A DNA stretch of 64,000 nt from M3007 sp031425155 (GTDB taxonomy: Bacteria > Bacteroidota > Bacteroidia > Chitinophagales > Saprospiraceae): positions 1-64,000 of the forward strand of contig JANPIV010000056.1 of assembly GCA_031425155.1 (NCBI GenBank). Direction: 5' to 3'. The notes beneath the pieces were generated by a model. It saw only the letters and a program-made list of their open reading frames with translations, was not told the DNA's origin and made no database searches. This document shows, one piece after another, positions 8,092-16,635 of this stretch; within the stretch, counting starts at the first letter, position 1; each line of letters begins with the position of its first letter. The position numbers and the translations under genes are program-made.

Positions 8092-8856
8092 TTATATCAG
8101 CATTTTTCTAAAAAACACATCTAATGTAGCAGAGTCAGCAGCGGGTTTCCGTCCATCAGCCGTCCACGATTTACACTTTTCTACTTCCACTGCAATAAAA
8201 TCCTGAATAATAGGGACTAATGGAATGACCTCCCCTTCCACTGCTTTTTCTTTTTCAGCCCAAAGTTGGTGTATCGCGGCCATTAAAGGCGCATCGTTTT
8301 CTATTTGTGTCAGCAAATACTTAAACTCCATCGGCGGAATCGTCTGCCGCTCCGCCGCCCATTTCGCCGCCAATAAAGGACGCAAAATATAGAAATACTT
8401 CTTTATTTTGATCTGCCCTTCGGTAATGCCGCTGCGAATACTGTTGTGACAAATCCCCAGATAATGATGTACTGCCGATTGTGGATTAAAGAATTGTGGA
8501 GCCAGGGTCCATAATTCTTCCCGAAAGTTGCCTTCCTGTTCATATATGATCGGCGACTGCAACCACTCCAAAGGCGTTGCATTGGATTTACGTAAGTGAT
8601 GCAAGATTTTCCGCAAATCCCAGGCATTGAAATCCAGTATTTCTCCACCATCTTCAAAAATAGTGGTGATCGTATCCGTGGGATTACTAATAGATAAATA
8701 CTGGTCGCGCGGATGCACATAGATAAAACGAATATCATAGTCGCTATCGGGCGAGGCAAAGCCCCAGCCACGGCTGCCGGTCTCACAGGCGTACAGGATG
8801 CGGATGTTTTTTTCCTGCGCGATGCGGTGGAGGTGATGAAGGATCAAGGTTTGCAT
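8092..8856 (-). CDS. RlaP/YcgL-type nucleotidyltransferase, second paralogue
   Basis: The 254-residue product has the motif ACETGSRGWGFASPDSDYDI near residues 19-38, again G-S-R-x-x-G followed by the D-x-D of the nucleotidyltransferase fold. It is followed by FNAWDLRKILHHLRKSN and a conserved helical C-terminal half, as in PF10127 proteins. The ATG at 8856 gives MQTLILHHLHRIAQEKNIR; upstream in-frame codons to 8946 add an unconvincing tail. It is shorter than, and diverged from, the neighbour at 6859-7929, so the pair is either an old duplication or two acquisitions. No RNA ligase, toxin or MNT/HEPN partner is adjacent, and the biological substrate is unknown. Confidence 0.75.
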   Translation of the reverse strand: MQTLILHHLHRIAQEKNIRILYACETGSRGWGFASPDSDYDIRFIYVHPRDQYLSISNPTDTITTIFEDGGEILDFNAWDLRKILHHLRKSNATPLEWLQSPIIYEQEGNFREELWTLAPQFFNPQSAVHHYLGICHNSIRSGITEGQIKIKKYFYILRPLLAAKWAAERQTIPPMEFKYLLTQIENDAPLMAAIHQLWAEKEKAVEGEVIPLVPIIQDFIAVEVEKCKSWTADGRKPAADSATLDVFFRKMLI

Positions 8857-8976
8857 AGGGAGACCAACAAAAGTGATAAATAGAGAGTTTCGCAGATTTG
8901 GATATTTTGAAAAAAACATATTTTGCAGCCGGATTGGAGGGTGCAAGCCGGGAAATAAAACCAGTTATAATATAAA

Positions 8977-9109
8977 CGAGGCTGTATCACAAGTGGTCTT
9001 TTTTGACAGAATGGTAATGATGTACAAGATTAAATGGATGATTTTTACAGCCATACATCCTCTATATCTTGCTCATCCTGTCAAATTTTCAACTTGGGAG
9101 ACAGCCTCG
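8977..9109. mobile_element. 133-bp MITE-like inverted-repeat element
   Basis: Outer arms 8977-8994 and 9092-9109 are inverted repeats matching at 16 of 18 bases (CGAGGCTGT-T-C-CAAGT). An inner pair (TTTGACAGaATG...CAAGAT near 9002-9030 versus 9066-9085) extends the hairpin. There is no coding sequence inside. The structure, AT-rich core and small size fit a miniature inverted-repeat transposable element or REP-type repeat; no clear target-site duplication is visible. Partial ends recur at 7979-7996 and around 2055-2066. Confidence 0.6.
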
Positions 9110-9161
9110 AAGACGGTGTTGCAAACGCCTGATTTCTATGAAATTATTTACCGACAAGAAG

Positions 9162-11441
9162 CTACTGTTGCACTACGATTTTTTTAAAAGAACGCTCCTG
9201 AGCACTCAATATTTGTAAAGTGTAAACACCCGCTGTCAAAGTACTGATATCCAATAGATTAATGCCTTTGCGAAGGGTTATGCCACGCACGGGTTGGCCT
9301 GCCGGGCTGAACAATTGCACCGTGAATTCTTCTTCGGTATTTTCAGGTAGCAGCAGATTAAGTTCGCCGTACACTGGATTCGGATAGACCCGTAGATGGG
9401 CCATCACATTAGTCGGGGAAGTTACGGCTATATTCACTACTTTCGATAACGTTTCCCTGCCGTTGTAGTCCGTTTGCCGCAGGCGATAATAGTTTATTGC
9501 GGACAGCGGGCTTTTATCTGAAAAACCATAGTTCTGTGCTTCGGTGGCAGTACCCTTACCCGCCACGAAGCCAAGTTCCGTCCAGCGCAGACCATCTCCG
9601 CTGCGCTCTACATAGAAACCCCGGTTGTTATGTTCGGAAGCCGTAAGCCAGTTGAGTTGCACGGTCTGGTCGAGTAGCCGGGCCGTCAGATCACGCATTT
9701 CGACGGGTAATACCGTGTATAACAGAGTAACCAGTCCACTGGACGGGCTGTTATAATTGACCGTCCAGCCGGATGGCAGACCCGTCACAGAGGCAAAGGT
9801 GCCTGAAAGGGACAGCGCGTTCACGATGGTCACCTGGTCGCCATTGGCAGGCGTATAGTTGATAGAGAGCGCGAGGGTGCCGGCGAGGGTGGCCGTGCCA
9901 TTCACTACCACCTGGTCATAATTGGTGCCGACTACGCCTGTTCCGTTCACTTCGATCAATAAGGTATTGTTGGAGAATCCCTCACTCGAGGAAAAAGTCA
10001 TGATGCCTGGCGAATTACCCGGTGCCAGCGTACCACCACTGCTATTGAAGCTACTGGCGGAGATGCCTCCGCTGCCTTTCAGGAGGCCGCCCGTACTGTT
10101 GAAGAACGTGTTGGCGTTGCCAGCGAGCAGGGTACCCACCGGGTTCAAGGCTCCGATGATGATGCCAGCCTGGTTGGTAAAGGTGCCACCAGTGCAATAC
10201 ACTGCGCTGGTGGCGACGCGGTCAATGTTGATCTGCCCGCTATTATTATTGAAAGTAGCACTATTTTGCAGGCCATAGTTGCCCACATTCGCCACGCTGC
10301 CAATGGTGATGGTCGCCTGATTGGTAAACGAGCTGTTGACATCGTTAAAAACTCCGCAAGTACTTGAACGATCAATCATAATCTGTCCGCCAGTATTGTT
10401 GTTAAAAGTACCCCGGCTGTTGAGACCATAAATGCCTACCGTCTGTGTAGCCCCAATGGTAATGTTGGCGGCATTGTTAAAGGTGCTGCCAGAGCAGTAA
10501 AGCCCCGAATTGGTAGATCGTTCGATACTGATCTGACCGCCGATATTATTGTTGAAAATGGCTGCGTTCTGTAGGCCATATTGTCCCACGCCGGCAATAG
10601 ATCCGATGGTGATGCTGGCCTGATTGGTGAAAGTGCCAATCTGGTTATGCAGTGCAGCCGTTAAAGCACGGTCTATACTGATTGTCCCGCTCGTATTGTT
10701 GAAAACATTATTATTTTGAAGACCGTAACTGCTGCTGTTTTGGGTTGCGCCCAGAGTGATGTCGCCTTGATTATTGAAAGGGCCGTTGTTTATCAGCAAG
10801 GTAGTGTTCGCACGATCAATCGTGATCTGCCCGTTGTTATTAAAAGTACTATTATTGCGCAGGCCATTATCTCCCACATTGCTCACTCCGCCAATGGTGA
10901 TGGTGCCTTCGTTGGTGAAAGTGCCACTCTCATTGTATAGCGCGTAACTTCCGCTACCGTTGGTCCGGTCGATATATATTTGTCCGCCTGGATTGTTGTT
11001 GAAGGTAGCCTGATTGCGAATACCGTGCTGAGAGGGGGTGACAGTCGCGCCGATGGTAATAATGCCGCTATTATTTACCGTACCCTGGTTCAAAATCCCC
11101 CGGGAAGGACCATTCTCGGCTCCCAGTGTACCCGTTGCTGTAATAGTAAGTACGGCCCCGCTTTGGATAGTAACCGTTTTGACCGTTGGCCCGGCTGTAC
11201 TCAAAGTAGGATTATTGGGTGTCGAACCGGGAATAGTGACGAAATCATTGGTACCCGGCAACGTATTAGTGGACCAGTTGCCAGGATTGTTCCAGTCGGC
11301 ACTTTCGCTGCCATCCCAGGTAATTTGGGAAAATAAAGGCACTATTACCCACAACATCATGGAGATCAGGAATAAAAAACGCCTCGCCGTGGACAAAAAT
11401 GAGACGGTGCAGCCAGTGAAAAGGGGGGACTTCTGTTGCAT
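9162..11441 (-). CDS. T9SS-exported repeat protein with C-terminal sorting domain
   Basis: The 759-residue product has a long N-terminal signal region (hydrophobic core about 21-38, ending at LFSQ) and begins its mature part with WDGSESADWNNPGNWSTNT, typical of autotransporter-like adhesins. Residues ~118-440 form six to seven repeats of about 50 residues built on FNNN-GGQI-ID and TFTNQATITIG motifs, predicting a parallel beta-helix. After a linker comes a fibronectin-like region (VQLNWLTASEHNNRGFYVER) and a type A T9SS tail from about 685 (LRVYPNPVYGELNLLLP ... LTAGVYTLQILSAQERSF). The protein is likely exported across the outer membrane and attached to the surface or released; an adhesin or matrix role is inferred. 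Confidence 0.85.
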   Translation of the reverse strand: MQQKSPLFTGCTVSFLSTARRFLFLISMMLWVIVPLFSQITWDGSESADWNNPGNWSTNTLPGTNDFVTIPGSTPNNPTLSTAGPTVKTVTIQSGAVLTITATGTLGAENGPSRGILNQGTVNNSGIITIGATVTPSQHGIRNQATFNNNPGGQIYIDRTNGSGSYALYNESGTFTNEGTITIGGVSNVGDNGLRNNSTFNNNGQITIDRANTTLLINNGPFNNQGDITLGATQNSSSYGLQNNNVFNNTSGTISIDRALTAALHNQIGTFTNQASITIGSIAGVGQYGLQNAAIFNNNIGGQISIERSTNSGLYCSGSTFNNAANITIGATQTVGIYGLNSRGTFNNNTGGQIMIDRSSTCGVFNDVNSSFTNQATITIGSVANVGNYGLQNSATFNNNSGQINIDRVATSAVYCTGGTFTNQAGIIIGALNPVGTLLAGNANTFFNSTGGLLKGSGGISASSFNSSGGTLAPGNSPGIMTFSSSEGFSNNTLLIEVNGTGVVGTNYDQVVVNGTATLAGTLALSINYTPANGDQVTIVNALSLSGTFASVTGLPSGWTVNYNSPSSGLVTLLYTVLPVEMRDLTARLLDQTVQLNWLTASEHNNRGFYVERSGDGLRWTELGFVAGKGTATEAQNYGFSDKSPLSAINYYRLRQTDYNGRETLSKVVNIAVTSPTNVMAHLRVYPNPVYGELNLLLPENTEEEFTVQLFSPAGQPVRGITLRKGINLLDISTLTAGVYTLQILSAQERSFKKIVVQQ
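10120..11090 (-). repeat. Tandem ~150-bp coding repeats of the beta-helix region
   Basis: The coding sequence for residues ~118-440 consists of diverged tandem units of about 47-52 codons. Each contains 'FNNN(T/S)GGQI-ID', a short variable part and 'FTNQA-ITIG'. The DNA copies differ at many positions but keep reading-frame periodicity, which suggests expansion and later divergence rather than very recent duplication. Confidence 0.7.
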
Positions 11442-11746
11442 TGTTTTTAAATTTTATGGATGAAAGTAATTCACTACAGGGTATTTACCCGCTCATTTGG
11501 CTCTACAAGAGGCAATCCGATTAAGCGGGTAAGGTATGTTATTGAACATTATATTTGCATGAAAAGTTTTTTGCACCGCTGTGGTTGTAGCCTGAGAAAT
11601 GCTTTCGCCAACTAATGCTTTTTTGTACAACCTGGAATTTTTTTTGAACACCGTTTTACTTTCATATAGCCAGACATAGAGAGATAAAACAACTTTTTCC
11701 CATCTTTGAACCTCGTCGCAACACACCACAAATCAGTCCACGCACT
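11442..11746. other. 305-bp divergent intergenic region
   Basis: This stretch separates the divergent T9SS repeat gene and the cytochrome c/propeller gene, so it should hold both promoters. Visible elements are a 9-bp inverted repeat (TTACCCGCT 11485-11493, AGCGGGTAA 11524-11532), a perfect TATATTTG box at 11550-11557 without a well-spaced TTG, and CATCTTTG at 11701-11708 ahead of the ATG at 11747. I see no gene in it. Confidence 0.4.
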
Positions 11747-14746
11747 ATGAAAAACATCCTCCTCCTCGCCACCTTGGCCCTCCTCTCGCTCACCTTCGTC
11801 GGCGACCCCGAAGCCGAACTGCGTAAACCCGAAAATGCCGTCAAAAACCTCATCGTCGCCGATGGTCTTGCCGCGCAACTGTTTGCTTCTGAACCAGTCA
11901 TGACCAATCCTACCAATATGGACGTGGATGACCGGGGCCGGGTGTGGGTCTGCGAAGCATATAACTATCGCCCGGAGATCAATGGCAATCCCGTCCATCC
12001 GGCGGGCGACCGCATCCTGATTTTGGAAGATACCGACGGCGACGGCAAGGCCGACAAAAACACCGTTTTTTACCAGGGTCCGGAAGTGGCTTCGCCGCTC
12101 GGGGTGTGGGTGATGGGTCACTCCGCGCTGGTGTCGCAAAGCCCCTACCTGTGGCTGCTCACCGATACGGATGGCGACGATAAGGCCGACCGCAAGGAAA
12201 TCATCCTGCAAGGCGTGGGCGGGAAGCAGCACGACCACGGCCTCCACGCGGTAGTGTTTGGGCCGGACGGCAAATTCTATTTCAATTTCGGCAACGCCGG
12301 GGAGCAATTGATGGATAAAAACAACCAGCCCATCAAGGATCAGGATGGCCGCCCGGTGGACCCGAAACACTACCGCCAGGGCATGGTGTTTCGCTGCGAT
12401 GCGGACTTCACCAATTTCGAGGTGATGGGCCATAATTTTCGCAACAACTACGAAGTGGCCCTCGATAGTTACGGCACGATGTGGCAAAGCGACAACGACG
12501 ACGACGGTAACAAGGGCGTGCGTATTAATTACGTGATGGACTACGGCAACTACGGCTTCACCGACGAAATGACCGGCGCGGGCTGGCAGGTCAATCGTAC
12601 CAATATCGAACCCGAAATCCCCCGTCGCCACTGGCACCTGAACGACCCCGGCGTAGTGCCCAACCTGCTGCAAACCGGCTCCGGTTCGCCCTGCGGCATG
12701 TGCGTGTATGAAGGCGATTTGCTGCCGGAAGTGTATCGCAACCAGCCCATTCATGCCGAAGCGGGTCGCAATGTGGTGCGGGCTTATACTAAAACGCCCG
12801 ACGGCGCGGGTTATAAAGCGGAGATAGTCAATATTTTAGAAAGTAAAGTGGATCAATGGTTTCGCCCCTGCGATGTGTGTGTCGCACCGGATGGTTCGCT
12901 GTTTGTCGCCGACTGGTACGATCCCGGCGTGGGCGGCCATGCGGCGGGCGATCAGAATCGGGGTCGCGTTTTTCGAGTCGCTCCGCCCAGTGCAGCGAAA
13001 TATGTGGTGCCAAAATTCGACTACACCACACCCCAAACTACGCTGCTCGCTTTGCAAAATGCCAATCTTTCCGTCCGATTTCGTGCCTGGCAAACCTTGT
13101 ATAAAATGGGCACACAGGCTGAACCAGAGTTGGAAAAATTATATAACCAAACGTCCAATCTTACCCTGCGTGCCCGTGTTTTCTGGTTGTTAGCCAAAGG
13201 CAAAAACGGGGCAAATTATGTCCGTCAAGCCGCCAAAGACGCCAATCCAGACTTCCGTATCGCCGCCGTGCGCGCCGCCCGCCAAGGTTGTGCGCCGGTG
13301 CTGGAAATCGTACAATCGCTGGTCAATGATGCTAATCCGCAGGTGCGTCGCGAGTGCGCCCTTGCCCTGCGCCACTCGAAAGACCCGGCTGCGCCCGCGC
13401 TTTGGGCGCAACTGGCCAAACAACACGATGGTCAGGATCGCTGGTATTTGGAAGCCCTCGGCATCGGGGCGGACGGTAACTGGCCCACTTATTTCGCCGA
13501 ATATGCCCGCTCACTGCCCGCCAATGTGCGCCAGTCCACCGCTGCGCAGCGTGATCTCGTCTGGCGGGCGCGTGGTGCCACTGCCGCGCCCTTGCTTGGA
13601 CAACTCGCTACCGATGCGCAAGTGCCGCTGGCCGAACGGCTGCGTTATTTCCGTGCTTTTGATTTTCAGGACGACAAAAAAGTGGCTTCCAGTGTGCTGC
13701 TGAGTATGGTGAAAAATAGTGCCACGCAGCCCGATGCACAACGCCTCGCTCTCCGCCACCTCGATGCCGATTTTGTAAAAACCAATCCTGATGCAAAGGC
13801 CGCCCTCCTGAAACTTATGGCTGGTTTGGAAGGCACGGAGTACCTCGAGTTTGCAGAGCGTTATCAATTGACTGAGGAACATAACCGACTGTTCAGCATG
13901 ATCCTGAAAAATCAGGATCGCCGGAAGGCCGCCGACGTGCTACTGGCGAGTGCAGGGGGCGCGGCCATGTACGCCAAAGCCCTCCAAAATCGCAACGACG
14001 AGACGCAAACTTTGGCCCTGCTGGACGCTATTCGCTGGTCGGGCCGTCAGCAGCAGCTGGCTTTTCTGGAAAAAACGGCTTTCGATACCAAGCGTAGTCT
14101 GGTGGTGCGCCGCACGGCTTTTGAATACCTCGGCAATTCCTGGGGTGGCGAGGAACAGGTACTTAAACTATTGAAAACCAAAAAAATACCGACCCAATTT
14201 ATTCCCGCTGCTGTGCAGGGCGTGAGTAATGCCTGGCGCATGCCGGTGCGCCTGGAAGCCCAAAGTTACCTCGCGGGTAGCCATACCAATGCTACCAAAC
14301 CCGTACCGGATATTGCGGTGCTAACCAAACTTTCGGGCGATGCCGCCAAGGGCCAAAAACTCTATACGGAACAATGTGCCAACTGCCATCAGGTCAATGG
14401 CGCGGGCATCAACTACGGGCCGGGGCTTTCGCAAATTGGGGCTAAACTGCCGAAGCAAGGGCTGTACATGGCCATTTTGTATCCCAGCGCAGGCATTAGT
14501 TTTGGCTACGAAGGCTGGGAAATCAAACTGCGCGACGGCTCGGTGGTCAATGCGCTTATCGCCAGTCAGACGGAAACAGAATTGGTGGCAAAAATGCCCA
14601 ATGGCGAATTGCGTACCTACAAAATGCAGGACATAAAAAGCAAAAAACAACTGCCCGAATCACTGATGACAGCGGGTTTTCATTATGCGATGGATAACCA
14701 GCAACTGGCGGATTTGGTGGAGTATTTGAGTGGGCTGCGGAAGTAG
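11747..14746 (+). CDS. PVC-type propeller / HEAT / cytochrome c protein (membrane-bound dehydrogenase-like)
   Basis: The 999-residue product has a signal peptide (MKNILLLATLALLSLTFVG). A sorbosone/glucose-dehydrogenase-like beta-propeller (about 30-440) shows NPTNMDVDDRGRVWVCEAYN and repeated D-x-D-G-D calcium-like loops. HEAT-like helical repeats follow (about 450-830), then a C-terminal class I cytochrome c domain with the heme motif CANCH in GQKLYTEQCANCHQVNGAG (about 870-890). This architecture is common in Planctomycetes-Verrucomicrobia and in Bacteroidota, where it is annotated as PVC-type heme-binding or DUF7133 protein, probably a periplasmic sugar or alcohol dehydrogenase passing electrons through the heme. 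The substrate is unknown. The gene is visibly more G+C-rich than its neighbours. Confidence 0.85.
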   Translation: MKNILLLATLALLSLTFVGDPEAELRKPENAVKNLIVADGLAAQLFASEPVMTNPTNMDVDDRGRVWVCEAYNYRPEINGNPVHPAGDRILILEDTDGDGKADKNTVFYQGPEVASPLGVWVMGHSALVSQSPYLWLLTDTDGDDKADRKEIILQGVGGKQHDHGLHAVVFGPDGKFYFNFGNAGEQLMDKNNQPIKDQDGRPVDPKHYRQGMVFRCDADFTNFEVMGHNFRNNYEVALDSYGTMWQSDNDDDGNKGVRINYVMDYGNYGFTDEMTGAGWQVNRTNIEPEIPRRHWHLNDPGVVPNLLQTGSGSPCGMCVYEGDLLPEVYRNQPIHAEAGRNVVRAYTKTPDGAGYKAEIVNILESKVDQWFRPCDVCVAPDGSLFVADWYDPGVGGHAAGDQNRGRVFRVAPPSAAKYVVPKFDYTTPQTTLLALQNANLSVRFRAWQTLYKMGTQAEPELEKLYNQTSNLTLRARVFWLLAKGKNGANYVRQAAKDANPDFRIAAVRAARQGCAPVLEIVQSLVNDANPQVRRECALALRHSKDPAAPALWAQLAKQHDGQDRWYLEALGIGADGNWPTYFAEYARSLPANVRQSTAAQRDLVWRARGATAAPLLGQLATDAQVPLAERLRYFRAFDFQDDKKVASSVLLSMVKNSATQPDAQRLALRHLDADFVKTNPDAKAALLKLMAGLEGTEYLEFAERYQLTEEHNRLFSMILKNQDRRKAADVLLASAGGAAMYAKALQNRNDETQTLALLDAIRWSGRQQQLAFLEKTAFDTKRSLVVRRTAFEYLGNSWGGEEQVLKLLKTKKIPTQFIPAAVQGVSNAWRMPVRLEAQSYLAGSHTNATKPVPDIAVLTKLSGDAAKGQKLYTEQCANCHQVNGAGINYGPGLSQIGAKLPKQGLYMAILYPSAGISFGYEGWEIKLRDGSVVNALIASQTETELVAKMPNGELRTYKMQDIKSKKQLPESLMTAGFHYAMDNQQLADLVEYLSGLRK

Positions 14747-14767
14747 GGGAGGGCAGGTTTCATTTAT

Positions 14768-14904
14768 TAATGCGAATCATGGGTTAAAAATCGGTGTTGA
14801 TTCCCAGGGCGTTAGTGTGAGCCCTGCCAAGTCTTTTTTAGACTTGGCAGGGCTAAGTGCCTGGCATTCATTTGCTTGCTTAATCGAACCCATGATTCGC
14901 ATTA
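14768..14904. repeat. Nested inverted repeats between convergent gene ends
   Basis: An 18-bp perfect inverted repeat (14768-14785 with 14887-14904) flanks an inner perfect 15-bp hairpin with a five-T loop (14820-14834 and 14840-14854). The right outer arm lies inside the last codons of the aminotransferase (encoding ...NANHG), so its tail sequence is copied in inverse orientation beside the end of the upstream gene. The inner hairpin may act as a bidirectional transcript end, though no T-run follows either arm. Confidence 0.65.
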
Positions 14905-16010
14905 TTAATATACTGCTCAAAAACTTCCAATATCTCAGGAAAGTTTCCCCGCCCAAATCCTATTCTGGCGTGTTTGCTACCATATTCAAAGGTCTCGGAA
15001 GGTAAGAGCATAATGCCCGTATCCTGCACCAGTCTTTCGGCAAAGGACATGGCTTTTTCCTTTATTTTCAATTTGACAAAGGCAGTGGAACCCGAATTGG
15101 GTAAAGGAAATTCCAGAAAGTGCTGATTCCTTGTACTGAATTCTTTAAAAACCGCGATATTGTTTTTTATTTTAGCAATATTCGGTTGTACAAAGCGGTC
15201 TTTATTATGCAAGGCAATAGTGGCTAAAACCTCGCCAGGCGCATTATTACAAATAGAAAGATAGTCTTTAAAGGCTTCTACTTTATTTAGTAATTCACTA
15301 TTGCGACTGGTCAACCAACCTAAGCGTAACCCCGCCAAGCCAAAAGTTTTGGCCATTCCCCACAGACTGACGGCATTTTCATACAGATCGGAAGCAGAAC
15401 GGGTATCCGTTTGAGCATCATGGGTGAGAAACCGATACATTTCATCCGCAAATAACACAATGCCATGTTTTCTGGCCACACCTACTATTGCATCCAGATC
15501 AGATGGAGTGGGCGAATATCCAGTTGGATTGTGGGGGAAATTAACAATAATCATTTTCGTCTTGGGCGTAATCAACTCTTTCAGTCGTGCCGGATCAAAA
15601 TACCAGGCATTGTTACTGGTTTCCGGTTTCCAAAAGAGGACCTTACAACCAATGCTTTTGGCCACCTGATACAGCGATTGATACATTGGAGACATACAAA
15701 TAACATGGTCGCCTTTTTCTAGTAAAACATTCATCAAAGCGAAATTTGCTTCTCCCGGCGAGCAAACCAGAACATCGTCCATACCAATGGTGGTATAATG
15801 TTGTGTAATGGCGTTCCTCAAATCCACACTGCCTCTGGTCTCTGTATAGCCGAGTTTTAAATTATCCCAACTTTTTCGCTCTTCTTTTGAAGCCAGATCA
15901 AGCACATATTGCATGGAAAAACCATCACAATCTGAACTCGATAACAAGTACCTGGCTTTAAATTCGTACCGGGCAAAATACCTTTCGATAGCAAAATCTT
16001 TAATGTACAT
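14880..16010 (-). CDS. PLP-dependent aminotransferase, class I/II fold (VioD/capreomycidine-synthase-like)
   Basis: The 376-residue product starts MYIKDFAIERYFARYEFKAR, the opening typical of the VioD-like branch of fold-type I aminotransferases, with SSSDCDGFSM close behind. The N-P-T-G motif (NFPHNPTGYSPTP) and the aspartate/tyrosine pocket (LFADEMYRF) are present. The PLP-binding lysine lies in GMAKTFGLAGLRLGWL near residue 239, and the C-terminal arginine in HARIGFGRG. Related enzymes build capreomycidine, but many members act on unknown amino acids. It is translated as the second gene after a small lipoprotein, three bases apart, on the same strand. Confidence 0.85.
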   Translation of the reverse strand: MYIKDFAIERYFARYEFKARYLLSSSDCDGFSMQYVLDLASKEERKSWDNLKLGYTETRGSVDLRNAITQHYTTIGMDDVLVCSPGEANFALMNVLLEKGDHVICMSPMYQSLYQVAKSIGCKVLFWKPETSNNAWYFDPARLKELITPKTKMIIVNFPHNPTGYSPTPSDLDAIVGVARKHGIVLFADEMYRFLTHDAQTDTRSASDLYENAVSLWGMAKTFGLAGLRLGWLTSRNSELLNKVEAFKDYLSICNNAPGEVLATIALHNKDRFVQPNIAKIKNNIAVFKEFSTRNQHFLEFPLPNSGSTAFVKLKIKEKAMSFAERLVQDTGIMLLPSETFEYGSKHARIGFGRGNFPEILEVFEQYINNANHGFD

Positions 16011-16013
16011 TGT

Positions 16014-16397
16014 TTAATGATAAGTGAGGGTTTTTAAAGTTTCGCCCATGCTGATATCCAAAGTCAAAGTAACGTTTTGTCCGTTGACATTGAATTCAAT
16101 ACTCAACTCACTTTGAGCGGGCAGGGTTTTGATACAAGAGTTGCAAAGGATGCTGCTGGTGTTTACACAACTTTTAGCATCCAGCCATTCTTTCAATTTT
16201 TGCAAACTCTCCTCTTGGTTGTTCCCGTCCAACGTTGCCAGAAATGTATCCACCAGAGGCAACGTTGCATCGAAATTTTGGTCGTTGACCAGCGTGCAGA
16301 ACTGTTCATTGTCCGCTTCACGATCCTTTTTGCAGGAAAAAGTGGTCAGGCAAGTCAGGATGATGGCCAGCGTGGTTAAAATGATCTTGTACTTCAT
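16014..16397 (-). CDS. Small Cys-rich lipoprotein
   Basis: The 127-residue product has a lipoprotein signal sequence (MKYKIILTTLAIILTCLTTF, lipobox TFSC with Cys22) followed by KKDREADNEQ. The mature part contains four further cysteines, two in LCNSC (about 84-88), and ends in a beta-rich stretch (LSIEFNVNGQNVTLTLDIS). It is not a family I recognise. The downstream aminotransferase starts three bases after its stop, so the two form an operon. The Cys pairs could bind a metal or form disulfides; the role is unknown. Confidence 0.6.
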   Translation of the reverse strand: MKYKIILTTLAIILTCLTTFSCKKDREADNEQFCTLVNDQNFDATLPLVDTFLATLDGNNQEESLQKLKEWLDAKSCVNTSSILCNSCIKTLPAQSELSIEFNVNGQNVTLTLDISMGETLKTLTYH

Positions 16398-16555
16398 GTC
16401 TTGTTATTTTAATATTGATTAATGACTGCTAAAAAAAAGACGCTGGAAATCATGGGTTTGGTTGGGTCAATTCCCATTTTTGCACCATTGCCCGGATGTC
16501 TGATCTTTAAAAGCAGAATGTCCGTGGCTGCTAATCCACCTTTTTTCCTGTAAAT

Positions 16556-16615
16556 GAATTTATCGGGGCAGGCAGAAATTTTTCCTTCAAAATTTCTGCC
16601 TGCCCCGATAAATTC
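16556..16615. repeat. Perfect 27-bp hairpin upstream of the TIR-EAD gene
   Basis: Arms 16556-16582 and 16589-16615 are exact inverted complements with a six-base loop (TCCTTC). The right arm ends 20 bases before the ATG at 16636. It lies between divergent genes (lipoprotein and TIR-EAD gene), so it is not a normal terminator. It would form a very stable hairpin in the 5' leader of the TIR-EAD mRNA if transcribed, and could equally be a REP-like dispersed repeat. There is no coding content. Confidence 0.85.
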
Positions 16616-16635
16616 CATTCCCATCTCTCTCGCGT

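Noticed and set aside
10120..11090. The tandem repeats of the T9SS protein read as a CRISPR-like array
   Set aside because: The repeats are in frame, long (about 150 bp), coding and diverged, and no spacers of uniform length are present.
11612..12754. Long open frame (380 codons) on the minus strand opposite the propeller gene
   Set aside because: It lies antisense to a well-supported coding sequence and reflects the codon bias and G+C content of that gene. The product is His/Val/Ala-rich, with no domain pattern.
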